Assembly: GCF_003205875.1 (NCBI RefSeq)
Contig: NZ_PUBZ01000087.1
Coordinates: forward strand, 1-64,000
DNA from: Herpetosiphon llansteffanensis
GTDB taxonomy: Bacteria > Chloroflexota > Chloroflexia > Chloroflexales > Herpetosiphonaceae
Length of the DNA stretch: 64,000 bases
Direction of reading: 5' to 3'
Below the pieces are notes generated by a model. It was given only the letters and a program-made list of their open reading frames with translations. It had not been told where the DNA came from and made no database searches. This document shows, piece by piece, positions 56,114 through 64,000 of the stretch. Position numbers and translations under genes: made by a program. Each line of letters starts with the position of its first letter. The first letter of the stretch is position 1.

Positions 56114-58186
56114 CTATTCCACCAGAATCCAATCGACGCGCAGGCCTAAATCGCGCCCATCGGGATTGGTCGGCTCAAGATCATGCGGCACGAAGGTGCT
56201 ACTGCTACGCAATTCTATTGCCAATGGTATGTTGCGCAAACTATTTGGCAAAGCAATTTCATGCACCGTCCATGTTGAATCGACGGCGATTTCGGCGATT
56301 AATTGGTTATTTGCCCACAAATTCAAGGTGGGGGCAGCAAGGCTAACAGGCCGTTCGCTGGCAATTCGCAAGCGCAGCATTGTGGCATCTGCTGGTGCAT
56401 GCAGCCACACTGTAGCCTGCGCGCCAAACCAACGGCTATCAGCTTCGGCAGCATACCAATCGTCAATTAGGCCCAAATCGAGGCCAGAACCCAAATCGAG
56501 CGTGTTGGTGATGGGCAGAAACTGCATGCGTTGGCGCGACCACGCTTGCAAATCTTCGGTCGAACTCGTTTCATAGGCCAATTCGCTGCGCGCTGCGGCC
56601 AAATTGCCTTGCTGGCGCAAATAATCACCAAGCAACAAATGGGCATAGGCATGGGCTGGCAAAGCAGCGATTGCTGCCCGCAATTGTTGCTCGCCAGTAA
56701 CAGGCTGATCGCTGATAAAGGCAACTCGCGCCAACAACACTCGCGCCAGTGCCGATTCTTGGTCAAAGCGCAAGGCATTGCTGGCTGACGATTGGGCCTC
56801 GAATACTGCCACACCTGAGCTTGCTTGTTGGTTCATGGTTGCAGGCAAGCCGTTGGCATCAGCTAAATAGCGTTCGGCCTGCCACAAATACCAATGTTTT
56901 TGGCCTAAGCGCCAAGCCTCTTGCGGATAATTGGCATAGCTCAAACTCAAGGCCAGCACGCTTACACCCGTTGCCAGCGCCAACCACTGCCGCGGCTGCG
57001 GCCAAGCCCAACGCAATTGGCGAATTTGCCACGCCGCTGCGGGCAATAGCACAGGCAGCAAGGGCAAACGATAACGATATTCAACATGAAATAAACACGA
57101 CGTAAACACGGTGTAGCCAACCCAAATTACCAACAACAATTTGAGATTGCGCTCGCAGGGCAACGACCACAAACCAGCGAAACCCAAGCCAATCAGCAAC
57201 AGCCACCAGCCATCGCCAAAAATCAAGCGTAGCCACACTTCGCTGGCTGGTTGCCAAATCGCGCGCCGCGCCAGCAAATCGTCGCTATGCTCCAAGCCCC
57301 AGCTATGCCAAAATTCGCGGCCAAACTTGGCCAAAAACCAATCAGGATGCTCGGTAATTGCCGCAATCCCTTGCTGCGCAGCCAATTGGCTACGCTCGAT
57401 CCGCGCATCGCCCAACCCATACAATTCAGCTTTGACCAGATCACGGCCACGTGGATCGTTATCCAGCCAGAGATTTTCCTGACCAGTCGTATCGATCAAA
57501 ATGAAGCCGCCATAACTCAGGGCATTGCGAATTGTCCATGGCGCGATAGTTAACAAGGTTGCCGCCAGCAAACCAAGCATCTGCCGCCAACGGTGCGGGT
57601 TATCGCTGCGCCAGAGCAACAATAAACCTAATGGCAGCAAGGGCAAAGCGACCGAGCGAATTAAGCTGACGACTGCAATCGCCACGCCAGCAGCAATCGC
57701 CCAGCGCAGTTGGGTACGACGCAAACTCAAGGTCAACAAGCCAAAAACCAGCATCAAGCCGGCGAGGGTCACCGTTTCGCTGAGCAATTCGGTGGCGTTC
57801 AAGGCCAAAGTAAACGAGCAAGCAGTTAATCCGGCGGCAATGAGGCCCACATCGTTGCGCCGCAGCAAAAGCCGCGCCCACCACCAAACCAAAGGAATTA
57901 TGGCGGTACTGATCAGCGCATTAATCAGCCGCAAGCCCTGCAAATCGCCATCGACAAGCCAAACTAGCGCCGCCAAACCCAAAGGAAACAACGGCGGGCG
58001 CATAAATTGCAAATCGTAATAAGGCTTGCCTTGGGCCAAAGCAATCGCCAAATCCAAATATTCGCGTTCATCGCCGCCGAGTGGCCGAAATTCATGCCAA
58101 TGCCAAGCGGCGAGCCGCAGCCCCAAACCTAAGCCCATCAGGCCAAGAAGAATCGCAATGGTGAGCCAAGAACGCCGCAAACGCAT
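56114..58186 (-). CDS. GT39-like membrane glycosyltransferase (ArnT/PMT family)
   Basis: 690 aa. The first loop carries the catalytic acidic pair region with LGGDEREYLDLA (D-E), followed by about eleven transmembrane helices, as in ArnT/PMT_2 enzymes that transfer sugars from polyprenyl-phosphate donors to surface acceptors. The C-terminal part (about 440-690) is soluble, with TPR-like pairs (RFDQESALARVLLARVAF) and a beta domain. ATG 58186 has a GATGGA element 6 nt upstream; ATG 58192 or 58207 are alternatives. Acceptor unknown. Monocistronic. Confidence 0.82.
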   Translation of the reverse strand: MRLRRSWLTIAILLGLMGLGLGLRLAAWHWHEFRPLGGDEREYLDLAIALAQGKPYYDLQFMRPPLFPLGLAALVWLVDGDLQGLRLINALISTAIIPLVWWWARLLLRRNDVGLIAAGLTACSFTLALNATELLSETVTLAGLMLVFGLLTLSLRRTQLRWAIAAGVAIAVVSLIRSVALPLLPLGLLLLWRSDNPHRWRQMLGLLAATLLTIAPWTIRNALSYGGFILIDTTGQENLWLDNDPRGRDLVKAELYGLGDARIERSQLAAQQGIAAITEHPDWFLAKFGREFWHSWGLEHSDDLLARRAIWQPASEVWLRLIFGDGWWLLLIGLGFAGLWSLPCERNLKLLLVIWVGYTVFTSCLFHVEYRYRLPLLPVLLPAAAWQIRQLRWAWPQPRQWLALATGVSVLALSLSYANYPQEAWRLGQKHWYLWQAERYLADANGLPATMNQQASSGVAVFEAQSSASNALRFDQESALARVLLARVAFISDQPVTGEQQLRAAIAALPAHAYAHLLLGDYLRQQGNLAAARSELAYETSSTEDLQAWSRQRMQFLPITNTLDLGSGLDLGLIDDWYAAEADSRWFGAQATVWLHAPADATMLRLRIASERPVSLAAPTLNLWANNQLIAEIAVDSTWTVHEIALPNSLRNIPLAIELRSSSTFVPHDLEPTNPDGRDLGLRVDWILVE

Positions 58187-58279
58187 AATCATTCCATCAA
58201 TAAACATGCATCAGAGCGATGCATCACGCGGTATTATACCGAGGGTCAGTGGTTAATTGGTAGCACTCAAGGAACAACA

Positions 58280-58942
58280 ATGGCTTGGATTCCCCAACGT
58301 TCACAATCTGCCGAATTGCTCGACACGTTGAGCGAGCATCCAGAATTGGCGGCTAATTTAGCCGAGATGGCCTGGCTCTATCGTTTGAGCGGCGGCTATC
58401 ACTTGGGCTGGCAGTTAATCAAACCATTGCTCCAAACCCAAAACACCATGCTTGATCTTGGCGCAGGCAATGGCCAAATTGGGCGCTGGCTACAAACAGC
58501 GAGCCAGCAGCAAGGTCAATCACTCCACACGATCAGCCTTGATCTCAACCAAACAATAGTGAGCACAAACCAGCAGGCAGTGGTTGGTGCAGGCCAAGCC
58601 TTGCCCTTTGCCGATCGCAGCATCGACATCGTTTTTTGCGCGCAAATGCTGCATCATTGCACCAGCGGCGAAATAATTGGGCTGTTGCGTGAAGCGCAAC
58701 GCGTAGCGCGGCGCAGCATTGTGCTTGTCGATCTGAAGCGGAGTTGGTTGGGTTATTGGGGGGCACGCTTGGCAGGATTAGGCCCGCTGACCAGCCTTGG
58801 CAAGCATGATGGCCCGCTATCGGTGCTGCGAGCGTGGCGCAGCACCGAAATTCAGGCAATGCTGCACGAGGCAGGCATTCAACAGTACCATATCAAACAA
58901 ACGCCGATTTATTGGGGTTTAGCGATTGAACCAGGTATTTAG
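58280..58942 (+). CDS. Class I SAM-dependent methyltransferase
   Basis: 220 aa. Motif I LDLGAGNGQIGRW (about 54-66), motif II acidic residue in ISLDLN, and motif post-I/IV DIVFCAQMLHH (about 117-127) match methyltransferase-11/ubiE-like enzymes. AAGGAACAACA precedes the ATG. Its last 24 nt overlap the convergent membrane-protein gene. Substrate not evident; small-molecule or lipid substrates are usual. Confidence 0.85.
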   Translation: MAWIPQRSQSAELLDTLSEHPELAANLAEMAWLYRLSGGYHLGWQLIKPLLQTQNTMLDLGAGNGQIGRWLQTASQQQGQSLHTISLDLNQTIVSTNQQAVVGAGQALPFADRSIDIVFCAQMLHHCTSGEIIGLLREAQRVARRSIVLVDLKRSWLGYWGARLAGLGPLTSLGKHDGPLSVLRAWRSTEIQAMLHEAGIQQYHIKQTPIYWGLAIEPGI

Positions 58943-59716
58943 GCCAAAAGCTACACAGCCAAGCATTGCCCCGCTCCAAAGCCATGCCCCAAGTTTCGCT
59001 TGTTGATAGCGGCGCAACCAATAGGTCAAACCAAGCATAAGCACCCATAAGCCGAGCACCAACGCGCCAAAACCCCAAGCCGAGCCAAGCCAAGCCCCAG
59101 TCAATTGGCTCTGAATTAGCCATGCTGGCAATGCCAAATGGCCCAAACGGCGTGCGCCCAAGGCCCAAGCTAAGGCTCCTTGGCTCGGTGCAGTTTCCCA
59201 CGCGCCAAGTTGCAAATAGGGCAGCAAGCCAGCCAACCAGAGTGCCAGCGCCAACCAACCAAGCCAACCATCACCCAAAATCAACAGATCGTTGGGCAAT
59301 AAGCCGCCATGCATACTGGCGATGATCCAGCCAACCAAGCCCAGCAGCGGCCAGCCTGTAATGAGGCCAACCAACCAACGCGCCGCCCGCACGCCAGCTT
59401 GCGCCCCGTTGCGCCAATCTTGGCCAATCGCCCAGAGCAACGGCAGATCAAGCAACAGCCAATAACTTAACAGATCAAGCGTCGCCCGCAGCTCACTTGA
59501 TTCGGCAAATGGCCACAGGCTGAGCGCCAACAAAGGCAATGGCAACAAAAGCCATGCAAAGGGATGTTCAGCGCCAACCGAATTTGGGCGCGGTGTGAGC
59601 CAACGCCAAACTAGCCAGCCCAAACCAATCACAATCAGCGCACTCAAGCCACCAGGATAGAGCAAAAGCCGTTCCCACTGGCCAGCAACCCCCACACGCC
59701 ATGCTTCGCTACTCAT
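58919..59716 (-). CDS. Polytopic membrane protein (possibly complex-I-like)
   Basis: 265 aa, very rich in Leu, Trp and Gly, about eight hydrophobic segments. A loop with ALGARRLGHLALPAW and YPGGLSAL faintly recalls NuoH/HyfC-type subunits, but the diagnostic quinone-site residues are not visible, so this is tentative. ATG 59716 overlaps the preceding gene's stop by 8 nt (ATGAGTAG); the longer frame to 59746 is not favoured. Last gene of the LysM/membrane operon. Confidence 0.6.
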   Translation of the reverse strand: MSSEAWRVGVAGQWERLLLYPGGLSALIVIGLGWLVWRWLTPRPNSVGAEHPFAWLLLPLPLLALSLWPFAESSELRATLDLLSYWLLLDLPLLWAIGQDWRNGAQAGVRAARWLVGLITGWPLLGLVGWIIASMHGGLLPNDLLILGDGWLGWLALALWLAGLLPYLQLGAWETAPSQGALAWALGARRLGHLALPAWLIQSQLTGAWLGSAWGFGALVLGLWVLMLGLTYWLRRYQQAKLGAWLWSGAMLGCVAFGLNTWFNR

Positions 59717-60884
59717 CGCGGGGTTGGCTCCCCCATGGCAAGCCACGCTTCACCAATTGCCACATCGTTTGTTCGCGCAATGGTTCTTGGTCGGCGTTGG
59801 TTGGCTGGCCGCGCCAACGATTGGCCAAATAACTCAGCGCAATGCCTACCACGAGCAAGCCAGCTAAAACCAGTGAAGGCAAGGTTGCTACCACTTGCGA
59901 GCCAGGGTTGCGCGTCGCCAAACCTGTCCACGGCGCAATATCCAACCTGCCAAAAACGGTCAAGCCTGCGCCAAGTTCACGCCAAACCGGCTTCAACAGC
60001 AGTTCGAGCAAGAATGGCAAGCCCAAACCAAGCCCAAGTTGCAATGCCATCAAAGGCCATTGCCAGCGCGAAACTTGTGGTGGCAAGCGAAAACTGCTCA
60101 AACTAAGTAGCATCAGCACAATCCAACAGCTCCAACTGAGCAAGGCTAAGTCGCCAGCTAAACTTGCCGCCGCCGTCAGCCAGAGCGCCATCGCCAGCGG
60201 AACCACACTCGCCAAATTGCTATGGCGTTGGAATAAGGGATGCGCCAAACAAGCAGCCAGCGCCAAGGCCCAAGCAGCAGCAATGCCTGCTTCGCTGGCA
60301 AACAAACTACTTGCCAGCACCAAACACCATAAAACCTGGGCAACCAGCGCCCGTCGTTGCTCGACCGCTTGCGCTGGCAGCAGTTGCCAAGCAAACCAAA
60401 GCGCCGAGCCAGCCCCAACGATGGCCGCAACCGCCGTCCAAGCCCAATCGAGCGGCACAAGGCTATATAAACGCAACAAACTAGCAAACTGCACCAAGGC
60501 CAAGCTGCTAACAGGCGGGGTTGGCTTTGCAGGCCATGGCCAACAACTAAAGGCCCAAGCGGCTCCTGCAATTAACAATCCAATATGGATTGAATTGAGA
60601 TTAATCGCCACGCTGGCAGCTTGCCACGTCCAACTATCGGCCTGCAAACCCAATAAACCAAGACCAAGCGCTGATAAAACACCACTCAAACGCTGGCTCC
60701 AAGTTTGGCCGATCAGGCCGCCAACCAGCAATAATGCCAAGGCTGAAAGCGCCAAATGAGGGCTAACAACGCTCGCTACACCAATTAACCAAGCCAAAAA
60801 TAAACGCCAGCGCGTAGGCGCAACAAGGCCATCGGACACAATAGCCAAGCCAAATAAGGGCAAGAGCGCAATCAATAAACTCAT
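59709..60884 (-). CDS. Polytopic membrane protein, degenerate NuoL/M/N-like
   Basis: 391 aa with about eleven transmembrane helices. The segment WPWPAKPTPPVSSLALVQF (about 115-133) aligns in character with the W-L-P-D-x-EAPTPVSALLHA helix-loop of antiporter-like subunits, and the next helices (GAGSALWFAW...) fit their layout, but the conserved His and several Lys are missing. It is probably a diverged member, perhaps without proton transport. ATGA overlap with the LysM lipoprotein gene at 60881-60884. Confidence 0.6.
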   Translation of the reverse strand: MSLLIALLPLFGLAIVSDGLVAPTRWRLFLAWLIGVASVVSPHLALSALALLLVGGLIGQTWSQRLSGVLSALGLGLLGLQADSWTWQAASVAINLNSIHIGLLIAGAAWAFSCWPWPAKPTPPVSSLALVQFASLLRLYSLVPLDWAWTAVAAIVGAGSALWFAWQLLPAQAVEQRRALVAQVLWCLVLASSLFASEAGIAAAWALALAACLAHPLFQRHSNLASVVPLAMALWLTAAASLAGDLALLSWSCWIVLMLLSLSSFRLPPQVSRWQWPLMALQLGLGLGLPFLLELLLKPVWRELGAGLTVFGRLDIAPWTGLATRNPGSQVVATLPSLVLAGLLVVGIALSYLANRWRGQPTNADQEPLREQTMWQLVKRGLPWGSQPRDE

Positions 60885-61834
60885 GGTTGCATCATTTCTG
60901 CAATCGGCTGCGGCTGCAAACCTGCTTGCTGCAAGCGTTCAATAATTAGTGGCAAGGCTGCGGCGGTTTCTGCGCTACTACAATCAAGCACAATAATCGC
61001 CCCGCGATAACTAGCTGCTTGTTCTGGGTCGGCTAAGCTTTCAGCCAATTCGGCAGCGTTGCGTTCTTGGGCATTGTCAAGCAATAAATAGCCATTTTGA
61101 GCAGCAAGTTCGGCCAACTCTGGGCTGCTTGCTTGTTGCCAAATCCGCAGATACGGGCGCATTGAGGCATCCATGCCGAGTTGATTGGTTAAGCTCGTTT
61201 CGGTGCGCAGCAAGGCTTGGCTCAACGCTTCAGGCTCAATTTGTTCAAGCGCTACGCCATTGGCCAATTCATGGCCCGCTGTGGCTAGCTGTTGCAAACC
61301 TTGCAGATTTTGCTCAATCCAAGCCTGGTCAATAAAAAAAGTCATGGTGATTGCACTGCTCGCGAGGGTCGTCAAAATTGGCTCAATTGGCCTAGCCTCA
61401 GCGCTTAAATCGCAGCTAAGCCCAACCCAATTTTGGCTGGTAAGGCCACGGCTTATCAGTGCAGGAGTTGAGGGCAAGCGATTAACCTGATCGCTCTCCA
61501 AACGCGGCACAATCAGCAGTTGGCCTGCGCCAATTGGGCGATTGAGCCGATTGTAGCGGCTGATAAACAGCGGAAAGCTTGCGCCACGCTCAGCAATCGA
61601 TTCTAAACTATCGCCAGCTTCGACGCGATAGGCCGTGTAGGATTGCCATGTCAGCGCCAAGGCCATCGGGGTCGCAGTTAATGCGATTGGCGTTGGTGCA
61701 AGCGCCGTTGCACTCACACTCACGCTGGTTGGGGTTGCAGTTGCAATCTCAGGGCGCGTTGTTGGCGGATTAGGCGCTGTGGAAGCACAACCAACCAAGC
61801 AACACAAACCCACTATTAAGCCAATAACACGCAC
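60881..61834 (-). CDS. LysM lipoprotein with polysaccharide-deacetylase-like domain
   Basis: 317 aa. Signal with lipobox L-V-G-C (Cys about 15), Thr/Pro-rich tether, a LysM domain (about 66-110) with YRVEAGDSLESIAE and LLIVP, then a NodB-like alpha/beta domain (about 130-317) with ITMTFFIDQAW. The catalytic Asp and His metal ligands of active deacetylases are not clearly retained, so it may only bind peptidoglycan or glycan. GTG start at 61834 with GAGG 4 nt upstream, 9 nt after the previous gene. Cell-wall associated. Confidence 0.78.
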   Translation of the reverse strand: MRVIGLIVGLCCLVGCASTAPNPPTTRPEIATATPTSVSVSATALAPTPIALTATPMALALTWQSYTAYRVEAGDSLESIAERGASFPLFISRYNRLNRPIGAGQLLIVPRLESDQVNRLPSTPALISRGLTSQNWVGLSCDLSAEARPIEPILTTLASSAITMTFFIDQAWIEQNLQGLQQLATAGHELANGVALEQIEPEALSQALLRTETSLTNQLGMDASMRPYLRIWQQASSPELAELAAQNGYLLLDNAQERNAAELAESLADPEQAASYRGAIIVLDCSSAETAAALPLIIERLQQAGLQPQPIAEMMQP

Positions 61835-61843
61835 AAAACCTCA

Positions 61844-62416
61844 CTACGGAATAATCAAAACATCGCCTGGCTGAAGCTGATCAGCTTGTTGGGGCGTTAA
61901 ATCGTTGGCTTCAAGCAATTCGGCAATCGTCACATCAAAAGCCTCGGCAATCGAGCGCAAGGTATCGCCATCTTCAACGGTGTAGGTGCGTTGCTCAGCA
62001 GTTGGCAGCGGGCTTGGCTCAGCTGTGGCAGTTGGCTCGCTGGTTGCTTCAGTAGTTGCAGTTGGCTCGCTGGTTGGCGTAGCACTCGGGCGGGTTGTCG
62101 CGGTCGGTGCTGGGCGAGTTGCGGTCGCGGCCAAAGTTGGCAACACTTGGGTTGGCTGGGCAGTTGCTGCAACCTCAGGCGGCAGATCGAGATCAATGCC
62201 TTGCTGCTGGATAATCACCAAACTGCCAAGCTGAACGCTGGCTTGATGTTGGCTCACCAGCCAAATTGCGGCAAATGCGGCTAGCCCAAACAGCACCCCA
62301 GCAATCGAGTAGAAGGGCAAGGCACTGAGGCGCGTGCGCAGAAAACGCAGCAGAATCGCAGTTAAAATGGGGCTTAGTAAGACAAAAAAGAGGGCTAAAG
62401 CAATACTTGTTGACAC
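61844..62416 (-). CDS. Membrane-anchored LysM protein
   Basis: 190 aa. Two transmembrane helices near the N-terminus (about 3-22 and 36-58), a Thr/Ala/Pro-rich spacer (about 85-135), and one C-terminal LysM domain with YTVEDGDTLRSIAEAFDV ending in QPGDVLIIP. LysM binds N-acetylglucosamine glycans, so the protein tethers the membrane to the wall. GTG 62416 is chosen because AGGAG lies 8 nt upstream; ATG 62479 in frame lies in repeat-type sequence. First gene of the operon. Confidence 0.82.
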   Translation of the reverse strand: MSTSIALALFFVLLSPILTAILLRFLRTRLSALPFYSIAGVLFGLAAFAAIWLVSQHQASVQLGSLVIIQQQGIDLDLPPEVAATAQPTQVLPTLAATATRPAPTATTRPSATPTSEPTATTEATSEPTATAEPSPLPTAEQRTYTVEDGDTLRSIAEAFDVTIAELLEANDLTPQQADQLQPGDVLIIP

Positions 62417-62429
62417 AGTACAGTCTCCT

Positions 62430-62868
62430 ACAGACACGCCCCAAGTATAGCATATTGAAGAGCAGAGAACAGAGAACATAGAGCATAGAACGCTTTTTTA
62501 ACCACGAAGGGGGAAATGGCTATAGGCTTTTGGCTTTTGGCGTTCGGGAATTATTGACTTACCACAAAACGTTCCGCTAGCCCATAGCCCTCAGCCAATA
62601 GCCATCCATCCTCTGCGCCGCTGCATTAAAACCACGAAGATTTTTCGCCACGAATTCCACGAATTGCACGAATGAGTATTTTTCGCCACAGATTGGCACA
62701 GATTTTGAGGATTAGGTTTTTGGCTTTTGGCTCTAGCTTTTGGATTTCTGGAATTCTTGACGTACCACAAAATGTTCCGCTAGCCCATAGCCCTCAGCCA
62801 ATAGCCCTACTTCGTGTTCTTCGTGTTCTTCGTGGTTAAAAAGGCTTTTTGCCTTCTGTCTTCATCCT
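62430..62868. repeat. Intergenic dispersed-repeat cluster
   Basis: No gene. Two near-identical blocks with CCACAAAA[CT]GTTCCGCTAGCCCAT lie at about 62562-62586 and 62763-62787, each followed by CCTCAGCCAATAGCC. Between them are CACGAATTCCACGAATTGCACG (about 62652) and CGTGTTCTTCGTGGTT. At the right edge a 9-bp repeat (CATCCTT(C)) enters the 3' end of the tetR gene. Confidence 0.8.
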
Positions 62869-63486
62869 TCATCCTTCATCCTTCGTGCCTGGCCACGCGC
62901 TAAGCGCCAAATCGGCCACCGCAAGCAGATCGTTGGTGCTCGCGCCATCAATCGCTTGCACCGACATCCCTTGCACAATCGCAGTATAAAAATGCGCCAA
63001 GGCCAACGAATCGATCGTTGCTGGCAATTCGCCGCTGGTTTTTGCCACATCCAAGCGCTCGACAAACGCGAGCAACATTTGCTGCCGAATGCGGGCAACT
63101 TCTTGGACGATTGGCTGATTTTCGGTTGCACATTGCAACGCCGCCGTAGCCACCATACAGCCAGCTGGCGTTTGCGGATCGGTAAAGTTTTCGGCAGCAG
63201 CATACAAATAGAAGCGTAAGACTGCATAGGCACTTGGTTGCTCCAACGCCGCTTCCATGCGTCGCCGCTCGCTGCGTAGCAGAAAAAACTGAATCACCTC
63301 GCGATACAGATCTTCTTTTGAGCCAAAGGCTGCATACAACGTCGGTGGCGTAAAGCCCATCGCCGCTGTCAAATCAGCAATCGAGGTGCCTTCGTAGCCA
63401 TGCCGCCAAAATAAGTCCATCGCCGCCTCTAGGGCTGCCTGCCGATCAAAGGTACGCGGTCGGCCTCGTGGTCTGGTTGCTTGCAT
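62869..63486 (-). CDS. TetR-family transcriptional repressor
   Basis: 205 aa. N-terminal helix-turn-helix (about 12-60): RTFDRQAALEAAMDLFW, then YEGTSIADLTAAMGFTPPTLYAAFGSKEDLY. The C-terminal half is an AcrR/Tetracyclin_repressor-like ligand domain. ATG 63486 is 96 bp from the divergent SDR gene, and a perfect inverted repeat lies between them, as expected for an autoregulating repressor of the SDR. The last codons (KDEG, stop) are formed by the dispersed GGATGAA repeat, so the native C-terminus was replaced or extended by repeat DNA. Confidence 0.9.
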   Translation of the reverse strand: MQATRPRGRPRTFDRQAALEAAMDLFWRHGYEGTSIADLTAAMGFTPPTLYAAFGSKEDLYREVIQFFLLRSERRRMEAALEQPSAYAVLRFYLYAAAENFTDPQTPAGCMVATAALQCATENQPIVQEVARIRQQMLLAFVERLDVAKTSGELPATIDSLALAHFYTAIVQGMSVQAIDGASTNDLLAVADLALSAWPGTKDEG

Positions 63487-63512
63487 AATTATCTATCGAT
63501 CACTAGAAAAAT

Positions 63513-63541
63513 TTGACAATCGCGAATATATCCAGTAGATT
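63513..63541 (+). promoter_or_regulatory. Promoter of the SDR gene
   Basis: Perfect TTGACA at 63513-63518, 17-bp spacing, TAGATT (4/6) at 63536-63541. The -10 box overlaps the first bases of the inverted repeat at 63538, so a repressor there would block polymerase. Confidence 0.6.
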
Positions 63542-63569
63542 TATTTTATAGCGTTCTATAAAATAAATC
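63538..63569. promoter_or_regulatory. Candidate TetR operator
   Basis: Perfect 13-bp inverted repeat GATTTATTTTATA-6 nt-TATAAAATAAATC in the tetR/SDR intergenic region. It overlaps the SDR promoter -10 box and lies 13 nt before the SDR start codon. Size and placement fit a TetR-family operator. Confidence 0.65.
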
Positions 63570-63582
63570 AATGGAGACTTGT

Positions 63583-64000
63583 ATGCTGACCCAATCGCCA
63601 CCGAAAACGGCCTTGATTACGGGAGCAAATTCAGGAATTGGCCTTGAACTGACCAAACGGCTGCTCAACGAGGGCTGGGCAGTAATTGGCTTCATGCGTT
63701 CACAGTTTCCCACGAACGAGCCAATTCTTCAAGCGGCGCAAACTGCTGGTAGGCTACGCAGCTATCAAGCCGAGCTGAGCGATTTTGGCCAACTTCGTAC
63801 AGCCTTACAAACAATTAAACAGCAAGAAACCAGCATCGACCTGTTATTCAACAATGCTGGTCGCTCAATAGAACGCTTGCTTTTCTCGCCGCAGGGGCGC
63901 GAATTAAGCTTCGAATTACAAAGCGTTGTGCCTTATATCATCGCCATGGAGCTGAAAGAACTGCTCTTACGCGGCCAGCACAAAACTATCATCAATACCT
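63583..64000 (+). CDS. Short-chain dehydrogenase/reductase, truncated by window end
   Basis: First 139 residues of an SDR enzyme. Nucleotide-binding TGANSGIG (13-20) and the NNAG motif (about 91-94) are present; the catalytic Ser-Tyr-Lys lie beyond the window. The ATG has GGAG 8 nt upstream. Divergent from the tetR gene and probably repressed by it. Small carbonyl or xenobiotic substrates are typical for SDRs controlled in this way (inference). Partial: continues past 64000. Confidence 0.88.
   Translation, partial: MLTQSPPKTALITGANSGIGLELTKRLLNEGWAVIGFMRSQFPTNEPILQAAQTAGRLRSYQAELSDFGQLRTALQTIKQQETSIDLLFNNAGRSIERLLFSPQGRELSFELQSVVPYIIAMELKELLLRGQHKTIINT

Overview
The window looks like chromosomal DNA of a filamentous Chloroflexota bacterium, most like Herpetosiphon. 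This is an inference from gene content: very large secreted proteins with Thr/Pro-rich linkers, a Ro60 ortholog, a YnjBCD-like transporter, an orphan NB-ARC/TPR ATPase, and many GC-rich hairpin repeats between genes. No transposase, phage gene or CRISPR array was seen.

Layout. 1-7 kb (+): dTDP-glucose 4,6-dehydratase, a CDP-alcohol phosphatidyltransferase overlapping a VTT membrane protein, then a compact ABC importer (lipoprotein, two permeases, ATPase, with ATGA overlaps). 7-22 kb: three large secreted proteins on the minus strand (2708, 1049 and 674 aa), with arginase on the plus strand between the second and third. 22.4-23.4 kb: selD, read through an in-frame UGA as a selenoprotein. 23.7-29.3 kb (-): an ATPase/TPR protein, a small secreted protein, and a Ro60 (TROVE/vWA) gene preceded by two structured RNA elements. 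One is a tRNA-like element with an 8-bp acceptor stem. The other is a long bulged hairpin ending in a U6 tract. Together they make a strong candidate Y-RNA locus. 29.3-31.2 kb is repeat-rich with one small gene.

31-41 kb holds a HAD phosphatase, a three-gene membrane/solute-binding cluster, a dipeptide epimerase, tRNA-Cys, a PspC protein, small membrane proteins, a GGDEF/EAL protein and a radical SAM protein. 41-46 kb (+) is a sensor kinase/response regulator pair followed by an ABC-2 exporter with its own promoter. 46-51.5 kb holds homoserine dehydrogenase, PPK2, an ArsR-type regulator, a CHASE4-HAMP-STAS sensor and a CheY-like regulator. 51.7-58.2 kb (-) holds a fourth secreted Thr/Pro-rich protein, gamma-glutamyltransferase and a GT39-like membrane glycosyltransferase. 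58.3-62.4 kb is a methyltransferase convergent with a four-gene minus-strand operon: LysM protein, LysM lipoprotein with a deacetylase-like domain, and two very hydrophobic proteins. The right end is a divergent tetR/SDR pair with a 13-bp perfect inverted repeat between them; the SDR gene runs off the window.

Most attention is deserved by the Ro60 locus with its two RNAs, the UGA-containing selD with a candidate SECIS stem, the C-terminal motif shared by the secreted proteins together with the internal duplication in the 2708-aa protein, and the TetR operator.
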